Assembly: GCA_028015205.1 (NCBI GenBank)
Contig: CM051514.1
Coordinates: 21,282,150 to 21,346,149, forward strand
Source: Mytilisepta virgata
Lineage: Eukaryota; Mollusca; Bivalvia; Mytilida; Mytilidae
Direction of reading: 5' to 3'
DNA length: 64,000 bases
Shown here: positions 1-10,770 of the stretch, piece by piece
Numbering within the stretch: position 1 is the stretch's first letter
Layout: every line of letters starts with the position of its first letter
The notes under the pieces: generated by a model
Seen by the model: the letters and a program-made list of their open reading frames with translations, nothing else
Told to the model about the DNA's origin: nothing
Database searches by the model: none
Translations under genes and position numbers: made by a program

Positions 1-2194
1 TCATCCAGAATCTCAAGGTGCATTAGAACGTTTTCATCAAACATTGAAGAACATGATTAGAACTTTTTGTCTTCAATTTGACAGGGACTGGGATGATGGT
101 GTTCACTTTCTACTTTTTGCAGTCCGAGAGGCTGTTCAAGAATCCCTTGGTTTTAGCCCCTTTGAGTTAGTGTTTGGTCATACTGTAAGGGGACCTTTGA
201 AATTGATTAAGGAAAAATGGCTTACTGAACACACTGACTTGAATCTTCTAGACTATGTATCTAGATTTAAAGAAAAATTGTATACTGCTTGTCAAATTGC
301 TCAGAAAAACTTAAAAACTGTACAGAATAAGATGAAAATATGGTATGATAAAGATGCCAGGGACAGAGTTTTTGAGCCTGGTGATAAGGTACTTGTATTT
401 TTGCCAGTCCCTGGGCATCCTTTACAGGCTAAATACTGTGGTCCTTATACAATCCACAGTAAAATCAATGATTTGAATTATATTGTAAAAACTCCAGGTC
501 GGCGTAAACAAAATAGAGTGTGTCACATTAATATGTTAAAACCATATTTTGAGCGTACTAATGAAGGTGAGAGTAAACCAGTTGCCACTTTAGCCATGGT
601 TAAATTGGAGAACGATCATGACAAACCAGATATAATTGAAGCATCGTTTGATTCCAAGACTATGGAACAAACTGTTAGATTGAAAAATTCTGAAATTTTA
701 TCAGATTTAGACTCAAAACTTGCACATCTGACTTTCGATCGCAGAGAAAAATTGAAAACTTTGGTATTTTCTTTTAAAAATCTTTTTCCAGATGTGCCAA
801 ACAAAACCACTGCTGTTTGTCATGATGTTGATGTAGGCGATGCTTCTCCAATTAAGCAACATCCTTACCGGCTCAATCCACTTAAACTTGATGTTATGAG
901 ACAAGAAATTAGATATATGCTTGACAATGATATTATTGAGCCGAGTAACAGTGAATGGAGCTCTCCTTGTCTTCTTGTACCCAAACCAGATAAAACCTTT
1001 CGTTTCGTTACTGATTTCAGAAAAGTAAACTCAGTCTCAAAATCTGACTCCTATCCGATTCCAAGGATAGACGATTGCATTGATAACATTGAACAATCAA
1101 AATTCGTAAGCAAATTTGATTTATTAAAAGGTTACTGGCAGGTCCCCCTGACACCGAGAGCTCGTGAAATATCAGCTTTTGTCACACCAGACGGCTTATT
1201 TCAATATACTGTCATGCCGTTTGGTATGAAAAATGCTCCAGCTACATTTCAAAGAATGATTAATAATGTTATAAAAGATTTAGACTGTTGTTATGCTTAT
1301 ATTGATGATCTTATTGTATGTAGTGATAGCTGGGAAGAGCATTTAACACATTTATATGATACTTTTGATAGATTGTCATAATCAAATTTGACTGTTAATC
1401 TTGCTAAAAGTGAATTTTGTAAGGCCACTGTTGATTATTTAGGGCACACAGTTGGCCAAGGTCAAGTGAAACCTATTATGGCTAAAGTGGATGCAATTAC
1501 CAATTTTCCTCCTCCTACAAATAAAAAACAACTTATGAGATATTTAGGCATGAGTGGATTTTACAGAAAATTTTGTTCAAATTTTGCTACTGTTGTTCAA
1601 CCATTGACTCATCTTTTACGAAAAGATTCTAAATTCATCTGGAGTGATAATTGTCAAAACTCTTTTAAAAAAAGCAAATCACTTTTAATTAACAGTCCCG
1701 TTCTTATCACTCCAGACTTTAAAAAGCAATTCAAACTTGCCGTTGATGCAAGTGATGTAGGAGTTGGAGCTGTTTTATATCAAGAAACAGATGATAATGT
1801 TGAGAAGCCTATATCATATTTTTCCAAGAAATTAGATAAACATCAGAAAAATTATTCCACTATTGAAAAAGAATGTTTTGCACTGTTGTCTGCACTTCAA
1901 CATTTTGATATATATTTAAATCCCACTATGCATCCTATTCTGGTTTATACTGATCATAATCCTCTCACCTTCATACATAAAATGAGAAACAAAAACCAAA
2001 GGTTGACTAGGTGGAGTTTATTGTTACAGGAATATGATATTATTGTAAAACATATTAAAGGTAAAGATAATGTAATAGCAGATGCTTTATCTAGATCTTA
2101 TTAAAACACTGTATACATACTATATATTTTTGTATATATTGTTCATGAAGTTCTCGTTACACTCAAACTTCTTTTAAGGGGGGGGGGGGGGGGG
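1..2194 (+). mobile_element. Gypsy-type LTR retrotransposon, 3' part of internal region (copy 1, cut by window edge)
   Basis: This is the pol 3' half of a retrotransposon that begins upstream of the window. Bases 1-2194 match 5423-7613 almost base for base: I see two amino-acid differences in RNase H (Leu/Phe and Lys/Glu) and a length change in the G-rich tract. It holds the integrase C-terminal part, reverse transcriptase and RNase H, then a polypurine run (2177-2194) directly before the LTR. The near identity with copy 2 means the two arose recently by tandem duplication or unequal recombination through LTRs, not by two old insertions. Confidence 0.93.
2..2104 (+). pseudogene. pol: pol fragment: integrase C-terminus, reverse transcriptase, RNase H (one in-frame stop)
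   Basis: In order: the end of the integrase core with the E of the DDE triad (Ala-Leu-Glu-Arg-Phe-His, near 26), a basic integrase tail with a Gly-Pro-Tyr module (about 380-560), reverse transcriptase with the F-V-T-D-F-R-K block (near 1000-1025), the MPFGM-NAP block (near 1213-1245) and the YIDD catalytic site (1298-1309), then RNase H starting at Asp-Ala-Ser (near 1745). The frame is open except for a TAA at 1379-1381, shortly after the YIDD box; reading continues in the same frame to the TAA at 2102-2104. The same internal stop is in copy 2 (6801-6803). Integrase precedes RT. Products would be cytoplasmic replication enzymes; with this stop the RNase H part could be made only by readthrough. 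Confidence 0.9.
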
Positions 2195-2442
2195 TGTTTT
2201 GAGATTGTAATTATTATATTATTTATCTTGGACTAATTTGTTTTGCGTAGCCTTATAACATGTATAATATGTTTACATTATATTTATAGTTGTTTACCAA
2301 ATAATGTTATAACTGCGCAGTTTAGAAATCACTAGAACAATAATAGATACTGGTGGAATGACTAGAACTTTCTATTTGACTTACGTAATAATTATGGTGT
2401 GATTCGAACTTCTACCGTATTCCAGAAGTTTCCGTTCTACAG

Positions 2443-2450
2443 TATATATA
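2443..2450 (+). promoter_or_regulatory. TATA-like element of the LTR
   Basis: TATATATA about 250 bases into the LTR and about 280 bases before the AATAAA. This spacing fits a pol II promoter (U3) followed by R. The second LTR has the same run near 7862-7869. Position-based inference only. Confidence 0.5.
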
Positions 2451-2732
2451 CGGACAAGAAAGTTAGACTTTCAGAGCATAGCATATTGGACCGGACATAG
2501 ACATTCTTGTGTTCTCAGCTGTTGGATTTATTTACGTTTCACACATCGTACTTGACAGACTTTTATTTTCGTTGCATCATACTAGATTGTGACTGATTGG
2601 ATATAATATTCCGTTTGGATTCCCGCAACAGTGACGAGAAGAATTCCGGATTAGGAAAAGACGAAGGATTTTGAACAGTTAAGTTGACATTTTAGTTTTT
2701 TTTTTGTAATATTTTTTGTAAACCTTGTATAT

Positions 2733-2738
2733 AATAAA
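2733..2738 (+). promoter_or_regulatory. LTR polyadenylation signal AATAAA
   Basis: AATAAA in the 3' third of the LTR, also present in the LTR at 7614-8225 and in the LTR tail ending at 9016. It fits the R/U5 region of a retrotransposon LTR. Confidence 0.5.
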
Positions 2739-2813
2739 TCTTGTTAAATTTTATTATTGATTTGTGTCTTTTGTTGGCTACAATTTAAAGGTGATTTCGG
2801 CCGTAACAGAAAT

Positions 2814-2831
2814 TGGGGGCTCGTCTCGGGA
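2814..2831 (+). promoter_or_regulatory. Primer binding site, tRNA-Pro-like
   Basis: Five bases after the LTR end lies TGGGGGCTCGTCTCGGGA. The first 12 bases match the complement of the 3' end of animal tRNA-Pro, the primer used for example by murine leukaemia virus. After them there is one extra base relative to the vertebrate tRNA. The same sequence follows the second LTR (near 8231-8248). Primer identity is inferred from base matching. Confidence 0.7.
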
Positions 2832-2897
2832 GAACGTTCATATCTTATTAAATTTTTTCAGTATTTTTATTAGAATTAGCCAACAAAATTCTACAAA

Positions 2898-5800
2898 ATG
2901 GAATTTGATGCTGGTAAATTTTTGTAAACGCCAGACCTGGAAGGGTTTGATAAATTAAAGTAAGAAGAATTAGTGTTGCTTGCTAAACATCTAAAAATAG
3001 ATTTTAGAGTATCTATGAGAAAATAAATTATAAAAAATTTGGTAATAGACAATTTAGTTGATTCAGAAATTTTTGGTGAAGAGGCTCTTGACCTCAAGGT
3101 CGAAAATGTTGATGCTTTCAAATTAAAACAGCTTGAATTAGAACATGAACTTAAATTAAAACAATTAGAAAAAGAAGAAAAACAATTACAGGCAGAACTT
3201 CAAATGAGGGAAAGGTTAGAGATGGAGAAAATAAAAATAGAAATGGCTAAAGTAGAAAGCAACACTAAGTCAAAATCAGAACATTTTGAGGCAGCAAAAA
3301 ATATACGTTTGGTTCCTAAATTTTGTGAAAAAACTGTTGATAAATTTTTTCCACAATTTGAGAAAATTGCTCAAAATTTGAAATGGCCAAAGCCTTATTG
3401 GACTACAATGCTGCAAAGTGTTTTTGTGGGCAAGGCCGCTGAAATTTACTCAGCACTTTCTTCAGAAAAAAGTTCTGATTATGACACTGTTAAACAGGAA
3501 GTTTTGAAAGCTTATGAGCTAGTGCCAGAAGCATATAGACAGAAATTTAGGTCTTATAAAAAGTTTGAAACACAAATCTATGTTGAATTTGCTAGGGAAA
3601 AAGAAGATTTATTTGATAAATGGCTTACGTCAAAGAAAATAGATAAAAATTTTGATAAATTAAGACAATTAATGTTATTAGAAGAGTTCAAGCAGTGTGT
3701 TAATTTAGACTTAAAAACACATTTAGATGACAAAACTGTTGAGACATTGCAAGATGCAGCTGTTGTTTCCGATAATTATACCATTTCGCATAAAAGAAGT
3801 TTCAAAGGTCAAAATTTTAATACTTCTAGCGGAAACTACAAAAATCAAAGCACTGAGCGTACTGATTTTAAGCCTGTTGCACAGAATAAGAGTCCGTCTA
3901 GTTATAATATGTCTGGTCCAAAATTTGATACTTTTGAGAAGAAGTCACTAACTTGTGCTTATTGTAAGAAAAATGGTCACCTGATGGCTGATTGTTTTAG
4001 ACTCCAGAAGAAGAATAAAAGAGATCATAAGCCCAAGTCCAGTGCTTGTACGACACCCGTTTTTACCAATAAGTTGGAATGTCCTGCGAGTCAGGCTTTT
4101 AAGTCCAGTTTTTGTGATTACATGGAGGATTATCAACCCTTTATGTCTGATGGGTTTGTTTCTATTGTTAATAATACTACTCCTCAGCCTATTAAGATTT
4201 TACGGGACACTGGAGCTTCTCAGTCTTTGTTGTTAGAAGGTGTGTTGCCTTTGTCCGAGGAGACGTCCGTTGGTGCCTCCGTTTTGTTACGAGGTGTGGA
4301 GTTAGGTTGTATAGATGTTCCCCTCCATCGTATTTATTTGAAGTCAGATTTAATTACTGGACCAGTTGTTGTGGGTGTTCATCCTACTCTCCCCGTTGAG
4401 GGTGTTTCATTATTGCTAGGAAATGATCTAGCTAGGAACAAAGTGGTTGCTGAACCAATTGTTACAAGTGAACCGGTGGTGGATGTTAAATCACCTGAAG
4501 ATGATGCTGAACTGTATCCAGCTTGTGTTGTTACTAGGGCAATGGCAAGAAAACAACAAGATGAGGATTTGCAAGAAGGCCAGTATGATTATATGGACCT
4601 TTCTGACACTTTCCTTGCCGACATTGAAGGTCCCGGTAGCTCAAAAAAGGCCATAATCAGACCACCTGGTACTAACGAACGTGTAATTATGCCATGGCCA
4701 GACGTGAACAGCCATTCATTAGACAAAAGAACATTTAGGGAAGAACAGAATAAAGACCCTGAGGTTCTTCAGCTCGGCAAGAGGGCCCTACCCCAAGAAG
4801 CAGACAAAGTGGCCGAATGTTACTATCATCAAGACGGCATTTTGATGAGGAAGTGGAGGCCCCCTGATGCTATCCCAGAGGAGGAATGGAGAGTGGTATA
4901 CCAAGTGGTGGTGCCTAAAGTCTATAGGCAAGAAATTATTGGTCTTGCCCATGACACCCCCTTGGCTGGACATTTAGGTATAAGGAAGACTTGCCTTAAG
5001 ATCTTGCAACATTTCTACTGGCCCAGACTTAGAAATGATGTCACAGAATACTGCAAATCATGCTATATATGCCAGGTTGTTGGCAAGCCTAACCAGAAAA
5101 TACCACCAGCACAACTTCTGCTAATTCCAGCCTTTGAAGAACCTTTCAGCCGAGTACTTATTGATTGCGTTGGACCTTTACCAAAGACCAAGACTAGAAA
5201 TGCTTATTTATTAACGATCATGTGTACATCCACTCGCTTTCCTGAGGCTATTCCCTTAAGGAATATCAAGACACCAACTATTGTCAAAGCTCTTATCAAA
5301 TTTTTCACATTAGTAGGACTTCCTAAGTCTATACAGTCCGACCAGGGTTCAAATTTCATGTCAGGTTTATTTCAGTAGGTCGTTTATCAGTTAGGGATTG
5401 CTCAGTATAGATCAAGTGCTTATCATCCAGAATCTCAAGGTGCATTAGAACGTTTTCATCAAACATTGAAGAACATGATTAGAACTTTTTGTCTTCAATT
5501 TGACAGGGACTGGGATGATGGTGTTCACTTTCTACTTTTTGCAGTCCGAGAGGCTGTTCAAGAATCCCTTGGTTTTAGCCCCTTTGAGTTAGTGTTTGGT
5601 CATACTGTAAGGGGACCTTTGAAATTGATTAAGGAAAAATGGCTTACTGAACACACTGACTTGAATCTTCTAGACTATGTATCTAGATTTAAAGAAAAAT
5701 TGTATACTGCTTGTCAAATTGCTCAGAAAAACTTAAAAACTGTACAGAATAAGATGAAAATATGGTATGATAAAGATGCCAGGGACAGAGTTTTTGAGCC

Positions 5801-7526
5801 TGGTGATAAGGTACTTGTATTTTTGCCAGTCCCTGGGCATCCTTTACAGGCTAAATACTGTGGTCCTTATACAATCCACAGTAAAATCAATGATTTGAAT
5901 TATATTGTAAAAACTCCAGGTCGGCGTAAACAAAATAGAGTGTGTCACATTAATATGTTAAAACCATATTTTGAGCGTACTAATGAAGGTGAGAGTAAAC
6001 CAGTTGCCACTTTAGCCATGGTTAAATTGGAGAACGATCATGACAAACCAGATATAATTGAAGCATCGTTTGATTCCAAGACTATGGAACAAACTGTTAG
6101 ATTGAAAAATTCTGAAATTTTATCAGATTTAGACTCAAAACTTGCACATCTGACTTTCGATCGCAGAGAAAAATTGAAAACTTTGGTATTTTCTTTTAAA
6201 AATCTTTTTCCAGATGTGCCAAACAAAACCACTGCTGTTTGTCATGATGTTGATGTAGGCGATGCTTCTCCAATTAAGCAACATCCTTACCGGCTCAATC
6301 CACTTAAACTTGATGTTATGAGACAAGAAATTAGATATATGCTTGACAATGATATTATTGAGCCGAGTAACAGTGAATGGAGCTCTCCTTGTCTTCTTGT
6401 ACCCAAACCAGATAAAACCTTTCGTTTCGTTACTGATTTCAGAAAAGTAAACTCAGTCTCAAAATCTGACTCCTATCCGATTCCAAGGATAGACGATTGC
6501 ATTGATAACATTGAACAATCAAAATTCGTAAGCAAATTTGATTTATTAAAAGGTTACTGGCAGGTCCCCCTGACACCGAGAGCTCGTGAAATATCAGCTT
6601 TTGTCACACCAGACGGCTTATTTCAATATACTGTCATGCCGTTTGGTATGAAAAATGCTCCAGCTACATTTCAAAGAATGATTAATAATGTTATAAAAGA
6701 TTTAGACTGTTGTTATGCTTATATTGATGATCTTATTGTATGTAGTGATAGCTGGGAAGAGCATTTAACACATTTATATGATACTTTTGATAGATTGTCA
6801 TAATCAAATTTGACTGTTAATCTTGCTAAAAGTGAATTTTGTAAGGCCACTGTTGATTATTTAGGGCACACAGTTGGCCAAGGTCAAGTGAAACCTATTA
6901 TGGCTAAAGTGGATGCAATTACCAATTTTCCTCCTCCTACAAATAAAAAACAACTTATGAGATATTTAGGCATGAGTGGATTTTACAGAAAATTTTGTTC
7001 AAATTTTGCTACTGTTGTTCAACCATTGACTCATTTTTTACGAAAAGATTCTAAATTCATCTGGAGTGATAATTGTCAAAACTCTTTTGAAAAAAGCAAA
7101 TCACTTTTAATTAACAGTCCCGTTCTTATCACTCCAGACTTTAAAAAGCAATTCAAACTTGCCGTTGATGCAAGTGATGTAGGAGTTGGAGCTGTTTTAT
7201 ATCAAGAAACAGATGATAATGTTGAGAAGCCTATATCATATTTTTCCAAGAAATTAGATAAACATCAGAAAAATTATTCCACTATTGAAAAAGAATGTTT
7301 TGCACTGTTGTCTGCACTTCAACATTTTGATATATATTTAAATCCCACTATGCATCCTATTCTGGTTTATACTGATCATAATCCTCTCACCTTCATACAT
7401 AAAATGAGAAACAAAAACCAAAGGTTGACTAGGTGGAGTTTATTGTTACAGGAATATGATATTATTGTAAAACATATTAAAGGTAAAGATAATGTAATAG
7501 CAGATGCTTTATCTAGATCTTATTAA
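2898..7526 (+). pseudogene. gag-pol: gag-pol single frame with five in-frame stop codons
   Basis: The first ATG after the primer site is at 2898. One frame runs from it to the TAA at 7524-7526, interrupted only by TAA 2925, TAA 2961, TAA 3024, TAG 5376 and TAA 6801; I found no frameshift and no in-frame TGA. Domains: a charged, coiled-coil-rich gag segment (about 3040-3290), capsid-like part, CCHC zinc knuckle (3954-3995, Cys-X2-Cys-X4-His-X4-Cys), protease D-T-G-A-S (4206-4220), integrase HHCC finger (about 4955-5075), integrase DDE residues at 5163, 5340 and 5448 (35 residues between the last two), Gly-Pro-Tyr tail (about 5800-5980), RT YIDD (6720-6731), RNase H (from about 7167). The TAG lies between the second Asp and the Glu of the integrase site. 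Whether the stops are decay or are read through cannot be told from sequence. Confidence 0.85.
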
Positions 7527-7613
7527 AACACTGTATACATACTATATATTTCTGTATATATTGTTCATGAAGTTCTCGTTACACTCAAACTTCTTTTAAG
7601 GGGGGGTGGGGGG

Positions 7614-8225
7614 TGTTTTGAGATTGTAATTATTATATTATTTATCTTGGACTAATTTGTTTTGCGTAGCCTTATAACATGTATAATATGTTTACATTAT
7701 ATTTATAGTTGTTTACCAAATAATGTTATAACTGCGCAGTTTAGAAATCACTAGAACAATAATAGATACTGGTGGAATGACTAGAACTTTCTATTTGACT
7801 TACGTAATAATTATGGTGTGATTCGAACTTCTACCGTATTCCAGAAGTTTCCGTTCTACAGTATATATACGGACAAGAAAGTTAGACTTTCAGAGCATAG
7901 CATATTGGACCGGACATAGACATTCTTGTGTTCTCAGCTGTTGGATTTATTTACGTTTCACACATCGTACTTGACAGACTTTTATTTTCGTTGCATCATA
8001 CTAGATTGTGACTGATTGGATATAATATTCCGTTTGGATTCCCGCAACAGTGACGAGAAGAATTCCGGATTAGGAAAAGACGAAGGATTTTGAACAGTTA
8101 AGTTGACATTTTAGTTTTTTTTGTAATATTTTTTGTAAACCTTGTATATAATAAATCTTGTTAAATTTTATTATTGATTTGTGTCTTTTGTTGGCTACAA
8201 TTTAAAGGTGATTTCGGCCGTAACA
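7614..8225 (+). repeat. Long terminal repeat shared by copies 2 and 3 (612 bp)
   Basis: It begins TGTTTTG after the polypurine tract and ends GTAACA. It is practically identical to 2195-2808, differing in a T run near 8120. It is the 3' LTR of the complete copy and the 5' LTR of the truncated third copy. Confidence 0.93.
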
Positions 8226-8920
8226 GAAATTGGGGGCTCGTCTCGGGAGAACGTTCATATCTTATTAAATTTTTTCAGTATTTTTATTAGAATTAGCCAA
8301 CAAAATTCTACAAAATGGAATTTGATGCTGGTAAATTTTTGTAAACGCCAGACCTGGAAGGGTTTGATAAATTAAAGTAAGAAGAATTAGTGTTGCTTGC
8401 TAAACATCTAAAAATAGATTTTAGAGTATCTATGAGAAAATAAATTATAAAAAATTTGGTAATAGACAATTTAGTTGATTCAGAAATTTTTGGTGAAGAG
8501 GCTCTTGACCTCAAGGTCGAAAATGTTGATGCTTTCAAATTAAAACAGCTTGAATTAGAACATGAACTTAAATTAAAACAATTAGAAAAAGAAGAAAAAC
8601 AATTACAGGCAGAACTTCAAATGAGGGAAAGGTTAGAGATGGAGAAAATAAAAATAGAAATGGCTAAAGTAGAAAGCAACACTAAGTCAAAATCAGAACA
8701 TTTTGAGGCAGCAAAAAATATACGTTTGGTTCCTAAATTTTGTGAAAAAACTGTTGATAAATATTTTCCACAATTTGAGAAAATTGCTCAAAATTTGAAA
8801 TGGCCAAAGCCTTATTGGACTACAATGCTGCAAAGTGTTTTTGTGGGCAAGGCCGCTGAAATTTACTCAGCACTTTCTTCAGAAAAAAGTTCTGATTATG
8901 ACACTGTTAAACAGGAAGTT
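8226..8920 (+). mobile_element. Third retrotransposon copy, deleted after the start of gag
   Basis: It repeats 2809-3503 closely (one visible coding change, Phe to Tyr near 8763), then breaks off inside gag and joins directly to the last part of an LTR. The junction lies in a shared run of T (gag ...GTTTT, LTR TTTTTTG...), a microhomology that suggests deletion or template switching removed about 4 kb of gag-pol plus most of the 3' LTR. Confidence 0.85.
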
Positions 8921-8929
8921 TTTTTGTAA
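8315..8929 (+). pseudogene. gag: gag N-terminal fragment
   Basis: Same ATG context and the same three early TAA codons (8342, 8378, 8441) as the complete copy, followed by the coiled-coil-rich gag segment. The frame ends at the deletion junction at 8927-8929, which is LTR sequence. No zinc knuckle or pol remains. Confidence 0.8.
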
Positions 8930-9016
8930 ACCTTGTATATAATAAATCTTGTTAAATTTTATTATTGATTTGTGTCTTTTGTTGGCTACAATTTAAAGGT
9001 GATTTCGGCCGTAACA
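8921..9016 (+). repeat. 3' tail of an LTR closing the array
   Basis: Matches the last ~96 bases of the LTR, including AATAAA and the GTAACA end. The bases that follow (AGTTATTGCCC) belong to repeat family R1, so this is the outer right edge of the array. The matching left edge is upstream of the window, so the target duplication cannot be read. Confidence 0.85.
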
Positions 9017-9550
9017 AGTTATTGCCCTTTTTCGTCAAATTTTCAAAATTTAACATTTTTCGTCATTTATTTCCAAAACTATTTGAGATAGAAGTGAAAT
9101 GTAAATTTGAAAAATGTTTGCCATGTTGAGATCTACATATCCTGAAATATTAAAGGAAATCCCAAAACCCATTTAGGAGTTATTGCCCTTTTTTGGTCAA
9201 ATTTTCAAAATTTTAACATTTTTGCACTGTCATCTGTTGCCCGACAAAAGGACCAAAAATAATACCAACATATAAACATCCACATGAAATTCATAAAAAA
9301 CTCAGAAACCACTGAACCAAAGTTGCAATAGTCTTTAGGTGATCCCTTGAAGAATAGTGTCCAGCACTCCAACCAGGACTACCACCATCAGGGAATATAT
9401 TTTAACATTAAACCTTATGAAAAATAAATCTGCAACAAATTTTCCCTGAACAATTGAACCAATTGCAACAAAGTTGGTCAAATAGTTGATTAATTGTCAA
9501 ATGAAAACCAGACTCCAAGTGAGCGATACAGGCTCTGGTGAGCCTCTTGT
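9017..9550 (-). repeat. Repeat family R1, copy interrupted by the retrotransposon array
   Basis: Read on the minus strand this begins ACAAGAGGCTC, then a short palindrome, then CGCTCAC, the left end of R1. The interior (AATAACTCCTAAATGGGTTT type units) is shared with the copy at 21476-23066. The retrotransposon array ends inside one of these units, so the other half should lie upstream of the window. Confidence 0.7.
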
Positions 9551-9912
9551 TTACTTGATCCTGGCAAAAATCATGGCTGCCATGGGCAATTCTTGCTACT
9601 GATTAACTGAAACTTTAAAAATCTTGTGTCCTGAAACTATAAGTGCAAATGATTTGTAACTTGGAACAAATGATTGTTGTGAAGTCCTCCACATAGTATC
9701 CTCAAATCTTCTTGATATGGCTAAGGCAATTTTTGTTTCCAAATTGAACAAATCCAAAACTTTGTTAATTGGTACAAATGATGTGTTTGAGGTCTTCTAC
9801 AAAGATTTATCATTTCATCTTCAAAGGGCAAAATAGACAGGCTAGTCTTTAAATGAGATTTTTTGGGCTATTTGTAAACCTGGTGTGCGATACAGGCTCC
9901 TAGGAGCCTCTT
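9551..9912 (-). repeat. Repeat family R1, second fragment
   Basis: It ends on the plus strand with GCGATACAGGCTCC and GAGCCTCTTA, the R1 left end in reverse. The interior is short and diverged. It abuts the previous copy head to tail. Confidence 0.5.
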
Positions 9913-10613
9913 ATTTTCACACCTCAAGTGATCCTGGCTTTTTATTTTGCCAAAATCCTGGTCCTGGCTTATTGTTTCATATTTCGTCATGACCCATCCC
10001 CCCATAAAAATCAAATGGTTACTTCCTAAAATTAATAAAACACTATGAAGGCAATGGACGGCATCTTTATACAATTGAAAAGAAATGAATCTTATTTGTT
10101 TTGATTTATCTCCCGTGCATCGAAAATATCGAATCCGTCAAATAAATACCATTAGGTACCCCAAAGTGAAAATAAAGGGATAAAATCTATTGATAGAAAC
10201 CGAAATGTAGCGTAACCAAACGTGGGTTTCCGAATACATGTATATAAAAGTTCCTTCATTCACAATCATTTTTAATAGGGAAAAAAACTTTAAAATATTT
10301 TTCTATTTGTTAACATACAAAATGTAATCATAGTTAACGATAGAAATTTATACATTTTAAAATCTACAACAGTAATGAGTGAAACTAATTCAAAGTAAAG
10401 TAGCCCTAACTCGTATTTGCATTTATTTTTGAATTATTCATATTTATAGGTATCTCTCAACCTGAGGATGGGAAGCAAAGTTTTGAAACGGACTACATAA
10501 GAAAAATTCAAGATAATTTTAAATATATTTTTGTAAATCTGATAAATCCTAATTGATTTGCTGGAGATTAATAAAACTTGGGCATTAATGTAAAAATGAT
10601 TTCCTGGAGTACT
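9913..10613. other. Non-coding stretch, nothing recognised
   Basis: AT-rich sequence with no frame, RNA gene or clear repeat that I can support. Confidence 0.5.
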
Positions 10614-10770
10614 AATGAGGAACCAGAGTGAGTTATCTTTTCCTAACCAATGTCTGTAAGGGAGATAATTAAATTCTCTCCCTTTTGTCCTGAGGCTAAA
10701 AGGGAGACAAATTTATTATCTCCCTTACCTACATTGGTTAGGAAAAGATAACTCATTCTGGTTTCTCATT
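10614..10770. mobile_element. 157-bp foldback MITE, copy 1
   Basis: An almost perfect inverted repeat: left arm AATGAGGAACCAGAGTGAG..., right arm its complement, meeting around a GTCCTGAGGC-type centre. Arms contain CCTAACCAATG and AAGGGAGATAAT. The same element is at 25032-25186 and 56703-56859. It is non-coding; the RNA would form one long hairpin. The class of transposase that would move it cannot be told. Confidence 0.85.

Larger units (their letters stand above)
2195..2808 (+). repeat. Long terminal repeat shared by copies 1 and 2 (614 bp)
   Basis: It starts TGTTTTG directly after a polypurine tract and ends GTAACA, giving the TG...CA ends of an LTR. It is repeated at 7614-8225 with only a two-base difference in a T run that I can see. 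A TATA-like run lies at 2443-2450 and an AATAAA at 2733-2738, consistent with promoter and polyadenylation functions. It serves as 3' LTR of the truncated copy and 5' LTR of the complete copy. Confidence 0.93.
2809..7613 (+). mobile_element. Complete internal region of a Gmr1-like Gypsy retrotransposon (copy 2)
   Basis: It lies between LTRs 2195-2808 and 7614-8225. Contents in order: primer binding site, gag, protease, integrase, reverse transcriptase, RNase H and polypurine tract (7600-7613). Ty3/Gypsy elements normally carry RT-RNase H before integrase; here integrase is first. That order is known in the Gmr1-like branch, named from an Atlantic cod element. The sequence motifs (YIDD, HHCC finger, DX35E) are Gypsy type, not Copia type. 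No env-like frame is present. Five in-frame stops make this copy probably unable to make full proteins without readthrough. Confidence 0.9.

Noticed and set aside
2898..7526. Non-standard genetic code with TAA/TAG as glutamine
   Set aside because: The receptor uses the standard code, many CAA/CAG codons remain in the retrotransposon, and its final stop is itself TAA.
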